Origin: Bacillus sp. RO2
Lineage (GTDB): Bacteria > Bacillota > Bacilli > Bacillales > Bacillaceae_I
Reading direction: 5' to 3'
DNA length: 64,000 nt
NCBI RefSeq assembly: GCF_012911845.1
Contig: NZ_JAAXCU010000043.1
Coordinates: 1 to 64,000, forward strand
The position numbers and the translations under genes are program-made. Position 1 is the first letter of the stretch; each line of letters opens with the position of its first letter. Shown piece by piece: positions 26,402 through 34,930 of this stretch. The notes under the pieces were generated by a model. The model ran no database searches and was not told the DNA's origin. It saw nothing but the letters and a program-made list of their open reading frames with translations.

Positions 26402-27727
26402 TTATAGAAGCAGGAAAGCTAAGGATATAATGGCGCCGCTGACAAACAGAACAATCACACAAAAGCCCATGATGTCCTTCGCTTTCAAGCCTGCGATAGC
26501 GAGTGCGGGCAATGCCCAGAAAGGCTGAATCATGTTCGTCCAAGCATCTCCCCATGCTACGGCAAGTGCTGTTCTTGTAACGGAAACCCCCATTGTCTGA
26601 GCAGCCTCTAACATGACTGGTGCCTGAACGGACCATTGTCCCCCTCCTGAAGGAACAAAGAAATTCACAATTCCGGCGCTAAGGAACGTAAAGAAATGGA
26701 AGGTGTGCTCATTAGAAATGTTGACGAACGCTTCCGACATGACAGCCGCAAGACCTGATAAGGTCATCATTCCCATAATCCCAGCATAGAACGGAAACTG
26801 GATGATGATGCCGCTAGCTCCTTTTACTGCATTCGTCACGGATTCAAGAAAGTTCTTCGGACGCCGGTGGAACAGAATTCCAAGGAACAAGAATAGAAAG
26901 TTTACAATATCAAGATTGAGTTTAAACCCATTGTCCACAAAATAAAAGAAAAGGAATATAAGCCCCATGACTGATACGGATAAAGATAGAATCCAACTGT
27001 TTTCCAAACGTTCAGCAGGTGTCATTTCCGATGTCTCGACTGTGGCGGCCTGCATGCTTGATGGATCATCTAACAGGGAAGGGTCGACAGTGACTGTTTC
27101 ATCTTTCGTTGGCATCATGAATCGATTTAATAATGGCAGTGTCACAAAAAGTGTAGCCAGTATGATTAGGTTGAATGGTGAGAAAATGGTCTGATCTGTA
27201 GAGATCACCCCAATCAAATCTTCTGAAAAATGCCCTTCTGTTGCGATGGTGAGCGGAATGGAGCCAGAGAATCCGCCATGCCAAACAAGGAATCCGCTGT
27301 AAGCGCTTGCAATTAAAAGTCTGTAATCTACATTTTCAACGCGCTTTGCTAGCTCCTTTGCAAATAAAGCTCCAATAACAAGACCGAAGCCCCAGTTGAT
27401 CCAGCTAGCTATTATGGAAACAACGGTAACGATAATAATCGCACTTCCTGGAGATTTGGCGGTAGATGCCAAGGCACCAAGAAACCTTTTAAAAATGGCG
27501 CTGCTTGCCAGTACATACCCCGTAACCAGAACCAGTACCATCTGCATGGAAAATGTGAGAAGAGCCCAAAAACCGCCGCCCCAATGCTGTACCATATCAG
27601 CAGGACTGCTGTCAGTAAAAAGGAGTCCAAGCCCGAACACCACAAGTGTTAAAATAATAACGAACAAGAATGGATCCGGTAAATAACGCTGCATTAAACG
27701 ATTAAAAAAAGAAATAATACCTTTCAC
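26402..27727 (-). CDS. atoE: Short-chain fatty acid transporter, AtoE family
   Basis: 441 aa with about eleven membrane segments. The blocks PDPFLFVIILTLVVFGLG, IASWINWGFGLVIGALFAKE, AYSGFLVWHGGFSGSIPL and FVPSGGGQWSVQAPVM are characteristic of AtoE/TIGR00366 carriers for acetoacetate, butyrate and similar acids. I chose GTG 27727 (GGGGGGAT upstream), giving the E. coli AtoE length of 440 aa; a longer frame from 27769 adds an unconserved leader. No fatty-acid degradation genes are adjacent. Confidence 0.88.
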   Translation of the reverse strand: MKGIISFFNRLMQRYLPDPFLFVIILTLVVFGLGLLFTDSSPADMVQHWGGGFWALLTFSMQMVLVLVTGYVLASSAIFKRFLGALASTAKSPGSAIIIVTVVSIIASWINWGFGLVIGALFAKELAKRVENVDYRLLIASAYSGFLVWHGGFSGSIPLTIATEGHFSEDLIGVISTDQTIFSPFNLIILATLFVTLPLLNRFMMPTKDETVTVDPSLLDDPSSMQAATVETSEMTPAERLENSWILSLSVSVMGLIFLFFYFVDNGFKLNLDIVNFLFLFLGILFHRRPKNFLESVTNAVKGASGIIIQFPFYAGIMGMMTLSGLAAVMSEAFVNISNEHTFHFFTFLSAGIVNFFVPSGGGQWSVQAPVMLEAAQTMGVSVTRTALAVAWGDAWTNMIQPFWALPALAIAGLKAKDIMGFCVIVLFVSGAIISLAFLLL

Positions 27728-27841
27728 GCATATCCCCCCAATAAGTTTTTTGTCGAAAATTAATCCCATCCTTCATTTACATTTCTCTACTAATAGATAT
27801 ATTCCTTCTTTTTTAGAGGCAGTCCATTTTTACAAATCTTC

Positions 27842-27896
27842 TTGACATATAGGTTGTGTATCTATTATGTTTAAATAAAAAGTGAGTAATCACTCA
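27842..27896 (+). promoter_or_regulatory. Promoter and TetR-type operator of the ABC exporter operon
   Basis: TTGACA at 27842 gives the -35, with TTATGT/TATTAT about 15-17 bp further. The near-perfect palindrome TGAGTAATCACTCA (27883-27896) lies just downstream of the predicted start of transcription. TGAGT and ACTCA arms are typical of TetR-family operators in Bacillaceae, and a TetR gene is third in the operon, so autoregulation is likely (inference). Confidence 0.7.
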
Positions 27897-27917
27897 TTTT
27901 TAGAAAGGGGCAAAATA

Positions 27918-28643
27918 ATGACAACTCAAGTTTGCAGAGTATCTCATCTATCTATTTCTTTTGGCAGTCAAGAAGTATTAAAAGACATTGACTTAACCAT
28001 TAATAAAGGGGAAATCTTCGGTTTTCTTGGTCCCTCAGGCGCAGGGAAAACAACGCTTGTGAAAGCAATCGCTGGGCTACAGCCCATTAACAAAGGGGAG
28101 GTTGAGGTGCTTGCGCGTAAAATGCCTACTTTGTCACTTTCAGAGAAAATCGGGTATATGGCGCAATCGGATGCGCTGTATCAGGATTTAACAGCACAGG
28201 AGAACCTTCAATTTTTTTCATCCCTGTATAAATTAAATAGAAGCGATAGAAAAAAGCGAATTGGCGAAGTGATGGAGCTGGTGAATCTCAGTGAGCATCT
28301 CCATAAACCTGTGCAACAATTCTCAGGGGGGATGAAACGCAGACTCTCTCTAGCGATCTCCCTTCTTCACAACCCAGAAATTCTCATATTAGATGAACCT
28401 ACAGTAGGTATTGATCCTTTGCTTAGGAAATCTATCTGGCAAGAATTAAAGGCACTTAGCCAAGCAGGAACCACCGTACTTGTTACCACACACGTAATGG
28501 ATGAAGCGCAAAGATGTGATCGCCTCGCGATGATAAGAGAGGGCAATCTGCTAGCGGTAGGAAGTACAGAAGAACTGCAAAGAGTGACGGGTACAACTAA
28601 CATGGAAGATGCATTTTTATCTTTAGGAGGTGCCACCGTATGA
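27918..28643 (+). CDS. ABC transporter ATP-binding protein
   Basis: 241 aa from ATG 27918 (AAAGGGG upstream). Walker A is GPSGAGKTT, the signature is FSGGMKRRLSLA, and Walker B is ILILDEPTVGIDP followed by the switch histidine in VTTHVMDEA. The layout matches DrrA/YhfL-type ATPases that power ABC-2 exporters. Its stop codon overlaps the permease start (ATGA). Confidence 0.92.
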   Translation: MTTQVCRVSHLSISFGSQEVLKDIDLTINKGEIFGFLGPSGAGKTTLVKAIAGLQPINKGEVEVLARKMPTLSLSEKIGYMAQSDALYQDLTAQENLQFFSSLYKLNRSDRKKRIGEVMELVNLSEHLHKPVQQFSGGMKRRLSLAISLLHNPEILILDEPTVGIDPLLRKSIWQELKALSQAGTTVLVTTHVMDEAQRCDRLAMIREGNLLAVGSTEELQRVTGTTNMEDAFLSLGGATV

Positions 28644-29650
28644 GAATAACGGCTGTGATCATTCGGATTTTACGCCAGTTTTTCCGAGATAAAAGAACAC
28701 TAGGCTTAATGATTATTGCACCAATGCTCATTTTGGCTTTAATGAATGTGGTATTTGCAGACCAGGAACCAACCATGGACGTAGGATTGGTGGGAGAGGT
28801 TCAATCTCTACAAGCTAATATGGAAGATGAAATTATGGAATTTATTTTAATAGATAGTGAGGAGGACGGTTGGGAAAGAATAGAAGAGTCGGAAATCGAT
28901 GCTTTTCTTACAAAGGAAAAAATAGTGTTAGAGGGAAGCGATCCATCTACCAACAAAGCTATTCTACTCAAGCTCCAAAAAATGAACCAACCTGACGAAA
29001 ATAAAGAACTCCCATTTGAGATAGAGTATGCATATGGATCGGAGTCAATGGAGATGTTTGATAATATCGGTCCATTTCTTATCGTATTCTTCGTCTTCTT
29101 TTTCGTCTTTTTGATAGCGGGTGTATCTTTTCTACGGGAACGGACGAGTGGAACTTTGGAGCGGCTGATGGCTACACCTATTAAGAGATGGGAGCTTGTG
29201 ATAGGGTATGTGGTGGGTTTTGGAATATTTACGCTTATTCAGTCAAGCATCATTGTCTTGTTTACCATCTACATTCTTGATATCCAAATGGCAGGAAATA
29301 TCCTATCCATTCTTTTTGTTACCTTTACTGTTGCCATCACTGCGTTGACACTTGGAACCTTGTTGTCAGCATTTGCCCGAAACGAGTTACAGATGATTCA
29401 GTTCATTCCATTAGTAGTCGTTCCGCAAGTATTTTTTTCCGGACTGTTCTCTATAGAAGCGATGCCTTCATGGCTTCAAAAAGTGAGCTTAGTCATGCCT
29501 TTAACCTATGCAGGAGAAGCGATGAAGGATATTATGATTAGAGGGAAAGGGATAGAAGAGATTTACAGTAATATTCTACTGTTATTCGGATTCTCTCTTT
29601 TATTTATCTTATTAAACATAAAAGCTTTGAAAAAATATCGTCCGACGTAA
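28640..29650 (+). CDS. ABC-2 type exporter permease
   Basis: 336 aa. One N-terminal membrane segment, an extracytoplasmic region (about 40-135) and five C-terminal segments form the ABC-2 fold. FLRERTSGTLERLMATPIKRWELVIGY is the typical family block. With the ATPase it forms a DrrAB-like exporter, likely for a lipophilic drug or lipid (substrate unknown). Shine-Dalgarno TAGGAGGTG lies inside the ATPase gene. Confidence 0.9.
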   Translation: MRITAVIIRILRQFFRDKRTLGLMIIAPMLILALMNVVFADQEPTMDVGLVGEVQSLQANMEDEIMEFILIDSEEDGWERIEESEIDAFLTKEKIVLEGSDPSTNKAILLKLQKMNQPDENKELPFEIEYAYGSESMEMFDNIGPFLIVFFVFFFVFLIAGVSFLRERTSGTLERLMATPIKRWELVIGYVVGFGIFTLIQSSIIVLFTIYILDIQMAGNILSILFVTFTVAITALTLGTLLSAFARNELQMIQFIPLVVVPQVFFSGLFSIEAMPSWLQKVSLVMPLTYAGEAMKDIMIRGKGIEEIYSNILLLFGFSLLFILLNIKALKKYRPT

Positions 29651-29674
29651 GGATAACTACGGAAAGGAGCAGGC

Positions 29675-30301
29675 ATGGACAATCAAGAAGAAAAGAAATT
29701 GAGTGAAAAACATCGTAAAATACTGGAGGCAGCCATTGAAACCTTCGCAGAAAAGGGGTATGCGGCGACTTCTACCAACGAGATAGCCAAAAAGGCAGGA
29801 GTGGCAGAAGGGACCATATTCAGACATTACAAAACGAAAAAAGAATTACTCCTTTCCATCGTTTCCCCAACGGTTGCCAAGTTTATCGCCCCTCATTTTG
29901 TTAAATCTTTCTCCAAGGAAGTATTAGAGGGAGAGTATAACAGTTATGAGGAATTTCTTAGAAATCTGGCATACAATCGTTATGAATTTATTAAGCAGAA
30001 TTTCCCGATTCTAAAAATTTTCATTCAAGAAGTGGCGTTTCATGAAGAGTTTCAAAAACCATATTTTAACCTGTTCAGAGAAGTCATCCTTCCAAATTTT
30101 ACAAAAGTCGTGGTACATTTCCAAGAGAAAGGGGAGTTGAAAAAGCTCCCGCCTGATACCATCATCCGCTTTACCATATCGACTATTGCTGGAACGATCT
30201 TTACTCAACGATTCCTTGATCCGTCACAGGATTTTAATCAAGAACTAGAAACCGCCATTTCCTTTTTAATGGATGGATTGAATCCTGGTCCGAGAGGTTA
30301 A
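29675..30301 (+). CDS. TetR/AcrR family regulator
   Basis: 208 aa. The N-terminal helix-turn-helix is visible at residues 13-58 (ILEAAIETFAEKGYAATST, EIAKKAGVAEGTIFRHYKTKKELL). The C-terminal ligand domain is divergent. It ends the ABC exporter operon and probably represses it from the palindrome at 27883, with relief by the exported compound (inference). Shine-Dalgarno AAGGAG. Confidence 0.9.
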   Translation: MDNQEEKKLSEKHRKILEAAIETFAEKGYAATSTNEIAKKAGVAEGTIFRHYKTKKELLLSIVSPTVAKFIAPHFVKSFSKEVLEGEYNSYEEFLRNLAYNRYEFIKQNFPILKIFIQEVAFHEEFQKPYFNLFREVILPNFTKVVVHFQEKGELKKLPPDTIIRFTISTIAGTIFTQRFLDPSQDFNQELETAISFLMDGLNPGPRG

Positions 30302-30361
30302 AGTGGAAAAGGCATACCTTCCATGTGTAAAATGAAAAAAAAGACCACAGGAGGGACCATC

Positions 30362-31111
30362 GTGAATCAGACTATTGAAACCATACTTTCGCATCGTTCC
30401 GTTCGAAAATTTGAAGATAAAAGCTTAACAGACGAACAGATAAACAAGATTGTAAAAAGTGCTCAGGCAGCATCCACATCAAGCTTTGTTCAAGCCTATT
30501 CCATTATTGGAGTAAAAGATAAGACTACAAAGAACAGGTTAGCAGAGCTGGCTGGAAACCAATCCTATGTAGAGGATAATGGCCTTTTCTTGGTCTTCTG
30601 TGCAGATTTCCATCGCCATGCATTAATTGGTGACATGGAAGGGACAGATGTCACCTCTTCCATTGAGAGCACGGAAAAGTTTATGGTGGCAGTCATTGAT
30701 GCATCACTTGCCGCACAGAATGCTTCTATTGCGGCAGAGTCCATGGGACTTGGCATCTGTTATATCGGTGGTCTTCGTACGAATATTGAAGAAGTGGCAG
30801 AGCTCTTGAAGATGCCGGAAAACACCATTCCTTTATTCGGACTCGCAGTAGGCTACCCCGCTCAGGATACCGGAGTAAAACCGCGTTTACCTTTGGAGAA
30901 TGTTTATCACGAAGAGGTATATCAGCAGAATGACAAGGTCTTCAAAGAGCAATTGGAAGAGTACAACCAGACGATTTCCGCCTATTATAACGAGCGAACA
31001 CAAGGAAAACGTTCAGACACATGGACCGGTCAAATGGCAGGTATGCTGAAAGAACCGAAACGTATGCAAATGAAGGGGTTTGTGGAGAAACAGGGATTTG
31101 CGAAAAAATAA
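30362..31111 (+). CDS. nfrA: NADPH-dependent nitroreductase/flavin reductase (NfsA/NfrA type)
   Basis: 249 aa from GTG 30362 (AGGAGGG 7 nt upstream), the same length as B. subtilis NfrA. The FMN-binding HRSVRKFEDKSLT and the blocks ASLAAQNASIAAESMGLGICYIGG and LFGLAVGYPAQDTGVKPRLP are typical of the NfsA subgroup. It uses NADPH and FMN to reduce nitroaromatics, quinones or free FMN. It follows the TetR gene by 60 bp and may be part of the same transcript. It could in principle supply FMNH2 to the SfnG-like enzyme, but nothing here shows that. Confidence 0.88.
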   Translation: MNQTIETILSHRSVRKFEDKSLTDEQINKIVKSAQAASTSSFVQAYSIIGVKDKTTKNRLAELAGNQSYVEDNGLFLVFCADFHRHALIGDMEGTDVTSSIESTEKFMVAVIDASLAAQNASIAAESMGLGICYIGGLRTNIEEVAELLKMPENTIPLFGLAVGYPAQDTGVKPRLPLENVYHEEVYQQNDKVFKEQLEEYNQTISAYYNERTQGKRSDTWTGQMAGMLKEPKRMQMKGFVEKQGFAKK

Positions 31112-31120
31112 TAGTTACAC

Positions 31121-31162
31121 AAAAAGAAGGCAGCCTCGTCACCGTTGACGGGCTGCCTTTTT
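31121..31162 (+). terminator. Terminator after nfrA
   Basis: AAGGCAGCC and GGCTGCCTT with TTTTT; the 15-nt loop itself contains GTCA/TGAC pairing. Confidence 0.9.
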
Positions 31163-31176
31163 AAAGAGAAGGAACA

Positions 31177-31300
31177 GTTGATTTCCGTTCCAGGCGCATC
31201 GCTTGCCTGCGGGCGGTCCGTGAGCCTCCTCACAACTCTTCAGGGGTCTCACCCGTCCCTTCCTCACGGGGGCGTCTGCGCACCTTCCACTACAATCAAC
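31177..31300 (-). repeat. Dispersed structured repeat, copy 4 (minus orientation)
   Basis: GTTGATTTCCGTTCCAGGCG opens the copy and CACTACAATCAAC closes it, so the ends GTTGAT and ATCAAC are complementary. Internal blocks: GCGGGCGGTCCGTGAGCCTC and CAGGGGTCTCACCCGTCCC. Confidence 0.88.
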
Positions 31301-31313
31301 AAGGTTTCTTCAT

Positions 31314-31892
31314 TTATTTTATCTCTACTATTTTCCTAACTATAGGAACCAACGAATACCCGATATAAAATCCCAATACATTCAAAATCAGGTCATCTAC
31401 ATCCAGGCTGCCTCTATTGGTTAGCAATTGGGTAATTTCGATGCAAGAAATTAGTGCAAAAGGAAGGAAAGCTCTGGTCAAAAATCGTCTAGTCCAAACT
31501 GCCATTAATACGCCAAAGGGCACAAACAACCCTACATTTGCAGTCAGATTATAGAAAGAAACAAACCAATCTGCATTTCCCGAAAGGTACAGGGAAATGG
31601 TTTTAAAAGGAACAAGATTACTGTTATCATAGGCAGGCTCGCTGGGTCTCATAAATAGAAGAACCAGCAGTGAAAGGGTATAAAGAATTAAGGCGGCAAT
31701 TAGAAAAGGTCTTCTTATCCATACTTGCTGTTTCGTTAGAATTAAATAGATGGCTAGGTTTACAACAAATATGCAAAAAAAGAGCACTACCAACACAACA
31801 GGATGCAAGTAAGTAGTGAGAGTAGTTGTGATGGGAATGAAGATGGTGAAAATGGCGATGCTCATTAGGATGGGAATCATTATTTTTTTCAA
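31314..31892 (-). CDS. VanZ-like membrane protein
   Basis: 192 aa with four to five membrane segments. LVPFKTISLYL, NLTANVGLFVPFGVLMAV and CIEITQLLTNRGSLDVDDLILNVLGFYIGY carry the VanZ-family acidic and Asn residues. VanZ proteins are linked to low-level glycopeptide resistance, but most chromosomal members have no proven role. Confidence 0.85.
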   Translation of the reverse strand: MKKIMIPILMSIAIFTIFIPITTTLTTYLHPVVLVVLFFCIFVVNLAIYLILTKQQVWIRRPFLIAALILYTLSLLVLLFMRPSEPAYDNSNLVPFKTISLYLSGNADWFVSFYNLTANVGLFVPFGVLMAVWTRRFLTRAFLPFALISCIEITQLLTNRGSLDVDDLILNVLGFYIGYSLVPIVRKIVEIK

Positions 31893-31915
31893 GAAAGTGT
31901 TACCTCGCTTATAAG

Positions 31916-31940
31916 AAAAAATCGGGCTACAACGCCCGAT
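31916..31940 (-). terminator. Terminator of the SRPBCC gene
   Basis: On the minus strand ATCGGGC, a 6-nt loop, GCCCGAT and TTTTTC; it begins at the stop codon itself. Confidence 0.8.
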
Positions 31941-32410
31941 TAGTCTTTGGTTGTTGTTTCTTCTCCCTCGGCAGTTCCTTCTAACAATTTCTTCAATTGA
32001 GATAGATGGTCACCGTCTTCTTTTTTCAAGATCTTTCGGATGATAGGCTTGGTGAGCTTCATGACGATGCCGGAAGTATGAATGTCCCCTTGAAAGTGAA
32101 CCTTCGTGCCACCATCTACTGTAGGTTTGAAGTCGTAGTAATAGATAACCTTGAGTCCATTTGCTTCGCTCTGAACCACGTATCTTTCATTGGGTATGAA
32201 TTCAATAAATTCAATAACAGAGGAAGCTTGACGTCCGCGAATTTCACGAGTTTCTTTAAACTTTGTCCCAACCTGAAGTGGTCCGTCTGTCAATTTTTCA
32301 ATAGCTACTACGTTTTCCATAATTTTCGTAGAGTTGTCCATGTTGGCCGCATAAGAAAATACCTCTTCTAAAGGCTTGGAAATAATGACGGAATCTTGGA
32401 TATCTGGCAA
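31940..32410 (-). CDS. SRPBCC/polyketide-cyclase-like protein
   Basis: 156 aa from TTG 32410, with AGAGGAG 8 nt upstream; a longer frame adds an unlikely hydrophobic leader. The helix-grip fold pattern is visible: DSVIISKPLEEVFSYAANMDNSTKIMENV, then VGTKFKETREIRG and a C-terminal helix with KLTKPIIRKILKKEDGDHLSQLKKLLEG. The family binds hydrophobic ligands. The ligand here is unknown. Confidence 0.78.
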   Translation of the reverse strand: MPDIQDSVIISKPLEEVFSYAANMDNSTKIMENVVAIEKLTDGPLQVGTKFKETREIRGRQASSVIEFIEFIPNERYVVQSEANGLKVIYYYDFKPTVDGGTKVHFQGDIHTSGIVMKLTKPIIRKILKKEDGDHLSQLKKLLEGTAEGEETTTKD

Positions 32411-32494
32411 GGTAATTGCTCCTCTCTTAAACCGTTTTATTGCTTTAATAATAGCACAGAAAAAGGAAAGTTTAGCGAGAAATTGAAGCAAGAA

Positions 32495-32519
32495 GTTTAA
32501 AAAGTTCTTCAGACGGAAA
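32495..32519 (+). promoter_or_regulatory. Possible sigma-B promoter ahead of the GlsB-like gene
   Basis: GTTTAA (32495-32500), a 13-bp spacer and CGGAAA (32514-32519). The sigma-B consensus is GTTTAA, 12-15 bp, GGGWAW; one mismatch is seen in the -10. The stress-type gene behind it supports the call. Confidence 0.45.
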
Positions 32520-32568
32520 TATACACAGTAACAAGCTGAACAATTAAAAATTAAAGGAGGAAATCATT

Positions 32569-32826
32569 ATGTTAGGATTATTAATCACCCTTATTATAGC
32601 AATCGTAATCGGTATGATCGGAAGCGCCATCGCGCCAGGTGGCATGCCAGGAGGAATCTTGGGAGCTATGCTTGCAGGACTTGTCGGAGCATGGATCGGC
32701 CATAGTTTATTTGGCACTTGGGGACCTGTCATCGCTGACTTTGCCATCGTCCCAGCCATCATCGGTGCAGCGATTTTTGTATTCTTGTTAACATTGATTT
32801 CAAAAGGGTTAAGAAGCGCAACATAA
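32569..32826 (+). CDS. GlsB/YeaQ/YmgE family stress-associated membrane protein
   Basis: 85 aa with three membrane segments rich in glycine: MLGLLITLIIAIVIGMIGSA, GGILGAMLAGLVGAWIGHSLFG and IIGAAIFVFLLTLISK. The G-x-x-G pattern is typical of the transglycosylase-associated (GlsB/YeaQ/YmgE) family, often induced by general stress. Strong Shine-Dalgarno AAAGGAGG. Confidence 0.88.
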   Translation: MLGLLITLIIAIVIGMIGSAIAPGGMPGGILGAMLAGLVGAWIGHSLFGTWGPVIADFAIVPAIIGAAIFVFLLTLISKGLRSAT

Positions 32827-32861
32827 TAGTAGGATAATAAAAGGTGATACTAGAAAACCTA

Positions 32862-33047
32862 GTTGATCGTAGTGGAAGGAGCGCAGACTCCTCGAAAATG
32901 CTACCGCATTTTCTTCGTGCGATGAATCGCTTCCGTAGACTTCTTTGTCCTGCGGAAGGAAGGGACATGGAAGACCCCGCAGGGCGAATGCCCAAGGAGG
33001 CTTCCGGACCGCCCGCGGAAAGCGAAGCGCCTGGAACGGAGATCAAC
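32862..33047 (+). repeat. Dispersed structured repeat, copy 5 (long form)
   Basis: The ends GTTGATC and GATCAAC are complementary. It includes the extra segment CTCCTCGAAAATGCTACCGC...TTCGTGCGATGAATCGC also seen in copies 7 and 9, then GGAAGGAAGGGACATGG, GGAGGCTTCCGGACCGCCCG and CGGAAAGCGAAGCGCCTGG. Confidence 0.9.
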
Positions 33048-33063
33048 GGCTTTACGGAAACAT

Positions 33064-33096
33064 AAAAAAGAGGCAACCATCCGGCTGCCTCTTTTA
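33064..33096. terminator. Bidirectional terminator between the repeat and htpX
   Basis: AAAAAGAGGCA and TGCCTCTTTT with a 10-nt loop. It begins next to the htpX stop codon on the minus strand. Confidence 0.88.
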
Positions 33097-33978
33097 TTAT
33101 TTCGCTTCTAAACGACGGATACGCTCATTTAAATCAGGGTGAGTAGAGAATAAAGAGCTCTTTCTCTTCCCGTTGATTTTAAGAGATGCAATCGCAGTAT
33201 CTCTCTCTTCTGTCACACGGTTTGTGTAAGCCTGAAGAGAACGCAATGCATGCACCATTTTATCTTTACCTGCAAGGTCTGCGCCTCCACGGTCTGCGTG
33301 GAACTCACGGTAACGGGAGAAGGCAAATACGACGATGCTTCCAAGGATCGAGAATACGATTTGGAACACAATAATGGCAATGAAATGCACGATTGGTGCC
33401 ATTTCTTCTTTTACAAAACGAGACGCGATAAAAGCTGCGATACGAGCCAAGAATACAACGAATGTATTCACAACACCTTGCAATAAAGTCATCGTAACCA
33501 TATCACCATTTGCGATATGGGCAACCTCATGGGCGATAACACCTTCAACAGCTGCATCGTCCATTTCATCTAATAGACCAGAAGAAACAGCTACTAAAGA
33601 ACGGTTCTTGGAAGGACCTGTAGCAAATGCGTTTACCTCTGGAGAATAGTAAATTCCAACTTCCGGCATTTTCGTAATACCAGCTGCACGGGACATGCGG
33701 TGAACCATATCAACAATTTGACGCTCTTGTGCGTTCATCGGACCATCTGGATCGATGACCTTCACGTTCATCATTTTCTTTGCCATCCAACGGGACATCA
33801 ATAGGGAAATGAAGGAACCTGTGAAACCAACGATAGCACTGAATATTAGAAGTGCGCCAAAGTCTATTCCGCCTGATTCATTAATGTAATTTCCAGCACC
33901 AGTCACCATAAAGATGATGGAAATCGTCGTTAAGACAAGTACGTTCGTAAGGATAAAAAAGAATATACGTTTTGCCAT
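33097..33978 (-). CDS. htpX: HtpX membrane-bound zinc metalloprotease
   Basis: 293 aa M48B peptidase for quality control of membrane proteins. Two N-terminal membrane segments (about 6-26 and 35-58) precede the zinc motif [10 protein letters not shown], two further segments follow, and then [15 protein letters not shown] supplies the third zinc ligand. The Shine-Dalgarno is AGGAGGAG. Its promoter on the minus strand is strong (see separate entry). Confidence 0.95.
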   Translation of the reverse strand: MAKRIFFFILTNVLVLTTISIIFMVTGAGNYINESGGIDFGALLIFSAIVGFTGSFISLLMSRWMAKKMMNVKVIDPDGPMNAQERQIVDMVHRMSRAAGITKMPEVGIYYSPEVNAFATGPSKNRSLVAVSSGLLDEMDDAAVEGVIAHEVAHIANGDMVTMTLLQGVVNTFVVFLARIAAFIASRFVKEEMAPIVHFIAIIVFQIVFSILGSIVVFAFSRYREFHADRGGADLAGKDKMVHALRSLQAYTNRVTEERDTAIASLKINGKRKSSLFSTHPDLNERIRRLEAK

Positions 33979-33998
33979 GTTTCTCCTCCTGAATGTTT

Positions 33999-34061
33999 TG
34001 AGGTCTTATGAACCTCTATCTCTCTTGTCTCTATTATAGAACGAATTGCCTAACTTTTCAA
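33999..34061 (-). promoter_or_regulatory. htpX promoter and leader hairpin
   Basis: On the minus strand TTGAAA (34061-34056), a 17-bp spacer and TATAAT (34038-34033). The leader has an inverted repeat GAGGT...ACCTC (33999-34015) that could be an operator or RNA hairpin. Confidence 0.75.
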
Positions 34062-34146
34062 CGAAAGTGTCTGACATTATTTGACGAAACCGGCTGGCCA
34101 TTTTACTATAAATGCAGGAATGACGGATGAAGAGGGTGTATTTGGT

Positions 34147-34791
34147 ATGGAAAAAGAATGGACCAGAATGTATTTGGCGGAGTTTCTAAGAAAGCTGGAA
34201 CAAGGAACCCTTTCTGTTGAAAAAGGGCAGGACATGCCGAAAAGTTTTCAAAACCTTTCTTTTAAAAAGGGAAAAGAGGAAGTTGGTTTAACGATGTCTG
34301 ATATCGTTTGGCTCGGCAATCAATTGGAAAGCGCACATTACACAGAACCGGCACTTAAGAACTGGGTAAAACGCGAGATAAAAGAATACATTGGAGGCCC
34401 TCAAGTTGGGAGAAAATACTCCATTCAGCAAGCCGCACTGCTTTTTATCGTTAAAGACCTTAAAGTGCTCCTTGATTTTGAAGCTATCAGGAAGGTCCTG
34501 GGATCCGTATTCAATAACCCTGTTAAGCGGGAAGACGATATTATCAGTCCTTTAAAGTTTTATCAAGGGTATGCTTGTTTGTACGAGCAATTGATGCAAA
34601 AGACAGATCTGCTTACGGAGAGCAACATCAAACGGGAAATCGAACAATTTGTGGAAAATGATGAAGGGTTTCCTGTAGAAGATAAAGAGAAGATTTTTGA
34701 TGCCATGATGGTGGCAACGCTCGCTGTTCGAACTAATTTTTTGAAAGCGTGGGCACAACGGTATGTGATGAGGGAAAGCGGAAAAGAATAA
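34147..34791 (+). CDS. DUF1836-like protein
   Basis: 214 aa from ATG 34147 (GAGGGTG 8 nt upstream). A MerR-like winged-helix pattern is suggested by MSDIVWLGNQLESAHYTEPALKNWVKREI and GGPQVGRKYSIQQAALLFIVKDLKVLLDFEAIRKVLG. Its layout fits DUF1836 proteins of Bacillaceae, whose role is not established. It may bind DNA (inference). No membrane segment. Confidence 0.7.
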   Translation: MEKEWTRMYLAEFLRKLEQGTLSVEKGQDMPKSFQNLSFKKGKEEVGLTMSDIVWLGNQLESAHYTEPALKNWVKREIKEYIGGPQVGRKYSIQQAALLFIVKDLKVLLDFEAIRKVLGSVFNNPVKREDDIISPLKFYQGYACLYEQLMQKTDLLTESNIKREIEQFVENDEGFPVEDKEKIFDAMMVATLAVRTNFLKAWAQRYVMRESGKE

Positions 34792-34798
34792 GTTTATT

Positions 34799-34836
34799 GC
34801 ATGTAAACGCTTCACTTGTTGAAGTTAGGTTATAAT
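34799..34836 (+). promoter_or_regulatory. gnd promoter region with cre-like half
   Basis: A perfect TATAAT at 34831-34836 lacks a good -35. ATGTAAACGCTTCAC at 34801 resembles a cre site over the -35 position, but the right half is a weak match. Confidence 0.4.
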
Positions 34837-34930
34837 AGGTTTAAAGCTTGATTTGACTAGGCTTAGTATGGTATTTTCAATGCGGACTATCGCGAAATAA
34901 ATTACCTTGAAGAAGGGAAGTTTTTATATT

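Noticed and set aside
32844-33142. Small ORFs inside dispersed repeats
   Set aside because: They coincide with the structured repeat and are not kept in the other copies; typical false gene calls.
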